Shown here: positions 6,083-8,011 of the stretch, one piece after another
Numbering within the stretch: the first letter of the stretch is position 1
Layout: every line of letters starts with the position of its first letter
NCBI GenBank assembly: GCA_002343335.1
Contig: DDSI01000215.1
Location: 1-8,011, forward strand
Length of the DNA: 8,011 bases
Reading direction: 5' to 3'
Origin: Bacteriovoracaceae bacterium UBA2394
Lineage (GTDB): Bacteria; Bdellovibrionota; UBA2394
Translations under genes and position numbers: made by a program
The notes under the pieces: model-generated
What the model saw: the letters and a program-made list of their open reading frames with translations, nothing else
Told to the model about the DNA's origin: nothing
Database searches by the model: none

Positions 6083-6911
6083 ATCGAAAGTTGAGGTGAA
6101 CCTGTTCGTCATAGTCAGCGTCGGGGACCCGCTCCATATTGAGGAACTCCAGCTTCACCGTAATTCTCCATTCCTCATTGGCAGAACGCATGAGCCAGCC
6201 AAGAACACTTTTTTCTCGAAGGGCGCTTCGCCCAAAGACAACGGATGCCAATCGGTCGGGCGGCAAGAGATCTTGATATACCCTTATCTGTTCCCGGCGA
6301 TTTACGTCTGAAGGAAGTGGAAAATAGGAGAGCGCTAGCTCAATGCGCTCTCCCTTTTCCTCAATAAGCCTCGGGCCTACGCCCAAGTATTGATCTTCAA
6401 CAAGAATGCTAGCTATCCGTTTATTCAGCTCTTCGACGACTACTGGATCTTCGATCGGAATTTCAAATCGATCTCCTCCGTGCGCAAATTGGTGGAGTCC
6501 ATCGAATACACTCTTCACCAGATTCACGTCTTCGTAGGCGCGAGTGAAATCCCGACGAGGCAGATTCAGAGTGACACGATGTCTGCCCACCTCCCGCTGA
6601 TAATTCCACGCGATATCCACACCGAAGGTGCCGTTACTCTCTTTTAATTTTAGTCGAGCTCGCAACTTGGGATCGTCCGAGTTTTCTAGAAGGCCGCTTT
6701 CAATCCACTTTAAACTATAAGATCGCTCCGTATCATTTCCGACGATCGTTTGAATCACACCCCCAAACGCATTCACATTGTCGATGAGATCCTGAATTTC
6801 TTGGCTACATTTCGATGGAGCGCCCGCGTGCGCAGGCGAGAGGACCGATAATCCCAATATCATTGCCCCGAGTAATGAAAAAAACCCAATGCGACTCAAC
6901 ATCGCCCCCAT
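6057..6911 (-). CDS. Exported protein of unknown function, first of a tandem paralogous pair
   Basis: This 284-residue protein has a textbook Sec signal peptide: Arg7, hydrophobic 8-24, and SPAHA ending at 29 as the cleavage site. The mature protein has a single cysteine, Cys35 in APSKCSQEI. It is not in a lipobox, so this is not a lipoprotein. Alternating hydrophobic and charged segments suggest a soluble alpha/beta fold, including VTLNLPRRDF (113-122), RFEIPIEDPVVVEELNKRI (148-166), WRITVKLEF (248-256) and FRYVAILEK (275-283). I know no family for it. It shares these blocks, in order and with nearly equal spacing, with the next gene downstream, so the two arose by duplication and probably act in the same place. 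ATG 6911 is used; ATG 6902, three codons later, gives an equally good signal peptide. A TTGACA element upstream suggests its own promoter. Confidence 0.82.
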   Translation of the reverse strand: MGAMLSRIGFFSLLGAMILGLSVLSPAHAGAPSKCSQEIQDLIDNVNAFGGVIQTIVGNDTERSYSLKWIESGLLENSDDPKLRARLKLKESNGTFGVDIAWNYQREVGRHRVTLNLPRRDFTRAYEDVNLVKSVFDGLHQFAHGGDRFEIPIEDPVVVEELNKRIASILVEDQYLGVGPRLIEEKGERIELALSYFPLPSDVNRREQIRVYQDLLPPDRLASVVFGRSALREKSVLGWLMRSANEEWRITVKLEFLNMERVPDADYDEQVHLNFRYVAILEKK

Positions 6912-6945
6912 TAATTTTTGTGTTTGGAGAAAAACCCTAAGCGCT

Positions 6946-6974
6946 ACAAAAGCTTAAAAAATGAGCCGTGTCAA
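6946..6974 (-). promoter_or_regulatory. Candidate sigma-70-type promoter for the exported paralogue pair
   Basis: On the minus strand a perfect TTGACA (-35; plus positions 6969-6974) is followed after 17 nt by TTTTGT (6946-6951), a poor -10 match (3 of 6). Position is right: it lies in the 90-bp gap between the end of the ribonuclease HI gene and the ATG at 6911. The weak -10 limits confidence. No clear terminator hairpin for the ribonuclease gene is visible in this gap. Confidence 0.35.
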
Positions 6975-7001
6975 ATTTCTCAGGAATGAGGGGTCGCAAA
7001 T

Positions 7002-7733
7002 TCACGCGTCCTTAACACCCCAACTCGTTAGAATCTCTCGCTCTTCATCTGCAGACCCGCATTTTTTATATTTTGCGCCGCGATGCCCCTTCACGCGGGC
7101 CTCACACAGGGGCCATGTAGGATCCCGATACACCTTGCCCCCCACATAACTGAGATAGAACGTGCCCGGTCCCTTCGGCTTCGATGAAGATTTTCGATTC
7201 TGCTTCGCCTTCAACTTTGCGGGATTGGGTTCCCGCTGATTGAGATCAATGGAATATTCAGTCGCCGGTCCGTCGTAAAGATAGGGCTCGCTTCCTTCCG
7301 CGAATTGGACGGAGATTTCATCACAGCGTTCGTTCCCCGGAATTCCCGCATGACCCTCCACGTGCGTCCAGGTGATATTCATTTCTCCAGCGGAACGATC
7401 GAGCGCCTCCCAAAGATCTCGATTTTTCACTTCTTCAGAGTTCTTGGTGATCCAATTTTTTTGTTTCCATCCATGAATCCACTTTGAAATTCCCTCCAGA
7501 ACATATTTAGAATCCGCAAGGACTTCCACTGGCTCTTTCGTCACGCCTTTCGAGCGCGCATATCGAATCCCCTCCAAACAAGCCACGAGTTCCATTCGAT
7601 TATTCGTGGTCGACGATTCTCCGCCTCCAAGCTCGACGACTGTGCCATCGGCCAGGCGTACGATCGCCCCCCAACCCCCAGGGCCGGGATTTCCCAAGCA
7701 AGCGCCGTCTGTATAGATCACGATGGAAGCCAT
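7002..7733 (-). CDS. rnhA: Ribonuclease HI with a C-terminal hybrid-binding (viroplasmin-like) domain
   Basis: The protein has 243 residues from ATG 7733, against about 155 for E. coli RNase HI. It cuts the RNA strand of RNA-DNA hybrids (R-loops, replication primers) in the cytoplasm. All catalytic residues are present: Asp9 (IYTDGACLGNPGPGGWG), Glu48 (NNRMEL), Asp74 (LADSKYV), His128 (VEGHAG) and Asp138 (NERCDE). The basic-protrusion segment KWIHGWKQKNW (84-94) is also there. After a Lys/Asn/Pro-rich linker (about 163-189) comes a second domain, 191-240, with TFYLSYVGGK, DPTW (204-207), CEARVKG and AKYKK (220-224). It matches the hybrid-binding domain found at the N-terminus of eukaryotic RNase H1. 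An upstream ATG at 7799 would add 22 residues but overlaps the divergent alaS start, and family members begin just before the first strand, so 7733 is preferred. Confidence 0.92.
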   Translation of the reverse strand: MASIVIYTDGACLGNPGPGGWGAIVRLADGTVVELGGGESSTTNNRMELVACLEGIRYARSKGVTKEPVEVLADSKYVLEGISKWIHGWKQKNWITKNSEEVKNRDLWEALDRSAGEMNITWTHVEGHAGIPGNERCDEISVQFAEGSEPYLYDGPATEYSIDLNQREPNPAKLKAKQNRKSSSKPKGPGTFYLSYVGGKVYRDPTWPLCEARVKGHRGAKYKKCGSADEEREILTSWGVKDA

Positions 7734-7789
7734 AGGGAGAAGCCTAAAATCTTGTGCCTCGATTGAAAAGCCTTTGGTAGCTTTAGTAC
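7734..7789. promoter_or_regulatory. Divergent intergenic region between rnhA and alaS
   Basis: This 56-bp gap separates the two divergent start codons. On the plus strand TAAAAT at 7745-7750 is a 5-of-6 match to a -10 element, 39 bp before the alaS ATG, but no matching -35 element is visible. On the minus strand no good pair is seen. Ribosome binding sites for both genes are weak (GGTAG at 7775-7779 for alaS). The alaS promoter may extend into the rnhA coding region. Confidence 0.3.
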
Positions 7790-8011
7790 ATGTCTGCACG
7801 CACCTCTAACGAATTGAGAGAAGCCTTTCTCTCCTATTTTGAATCCAAAAAGCACATGCGGGAGCGCTCTTCGTCGCTCATCCCTCAAAATGATCCGACA
7901 CTTTTATTTACCAATGCGGGGATGGTGCAATTTAAGGATCTTTTTACGGGAAAGGAACGCCGTACTTACACGCGAGCAACCACGAGTCAAAAGTGCGTGC
8001 GCGCCGGCGGC
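7790..8011 (+). CDS. alaS: Alanyl-tRNA synthetase, N-terminal fragment (runs off the window)
   Basis: The first 74 codons are present and remain open to the window edge. The enzyme attaches alanine to tRNA-Ala in the cytoplasm. The N-terminus of the class II catalytic domain is unmistakable: [14 protein letters not shown] (9-22), [19 protein letters not shown] (27-45), QFKDLFTG (47-54) and [13 protein letters not shown] (62-74), which are near-invariant AlaS blocks around class II motif 1. Start ATG 7790 places the first helix at the usual distance from the N-terminus. Only about a tenth of the usual length (some 870 residues) is in view, so the editing and C-Ala domains cannot be assessed. 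It is divergent from rnhA. An upstream T-box or other leader cannot fit in the 56-bp gap unless it overlaps rnhA. Confidence 0.97.
   Translation, partial: MSARTSNELREAFLSYFESKKHMRERSSSLIPQNDPTLLFTNAGMVQFKDLFTGKERRTYTRATTSQKCVRAGG

Noticed and set aside
6057..6911. Lipoprotein attachment through the N-terminal cysteine of the exported paralogue
   Set aside because: Cys35 follows APSK rather than a lipobox, and lies 6 residues past a clear signal-peptidase I site (AHA). The paralogue likewise has PPTF before its cysteine.
6912..7001. Rho-independent terminator for the ribonuclease HI gene
   Set aside because: T-runs are present on the minus strand, but no GC-rich stem precedes them. Only 4-bp pairings can be drawn.
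7734..7799. ATG 7799 as the start of ribonuclease HI
   Set aside because: It adds 22 residues before the point where the family begins, and it overlaps the alaS start codon on the other strand.

Overview
The window is about 8 kb of ordinary, densely coding bacterial chromosome with near-balanced base composition. Genes lie on both strands, and many neighbours abut or overlap. Exported proteins with Sec-type signal peptides and a c-type-heme motif protein suggest a Gram-negative host. The gene content would fit a Bdellovibrionota or other deltaproteobacterial-type genome. That placement is an inference from style only, because no taxonomic marker gene is complete here. I see no mobile element, CRISPR array, tRNA or rRNA.

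Layout, left to right. Positions 2-151 (+) hold the C-terminal tail of an alkyladenine (3-methyladenine) DNA glycosylase that enters from outside the window. It overlaps tail-to-tail with a minus-strand cluster that is transcribed in the order rlmI (3694-2504), ogt (2514-1957), DUF885 exported zinc-peptidase-like protein (1952-114). The first two genes of that cluster overlap by 11 bp and the last two are 4 bp apart, so it is very probably one operon. Divergent from rlmI is a cytoplasmic esterase of the alpha/beta-hydrolase fold (3734-4741, +), followed by a small exported protein with a CMGCH heme-attachment motif (4786-5169, +). That gene runs 41 bp into the end of a second minus-strand cluster of two exported proteins of unknown function (6911-6057, then 6082-5129). 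My own alignment shows these two to be diverged tandem paralogues. Upstream of them, on the same strand, is a ribonuclease HI with an extra C-terminal domain (7733-7002). Divergent from it is the start of alaS (7790 to the window edge, +).

How the genes relate. The glycosylase and ogt both act in alkylation-damage repair, by base excision and by direct reversal respectively, and lie on either side of the DUF885 gene. RlmI, RNase HI and AlaS are housekeeping RNA and translation functions. The points most worth a second look are the ribonuclease HI, which carries at its C-terminus a domain that eukaryotic RNase H1 carries at its N-terminus; the pair of uncharacterised exported paralogues; and the glycosylase tail at the left edge, which is easy to miss because it has no start codon in the window. 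I found no evidence of a large new multi-gene system.
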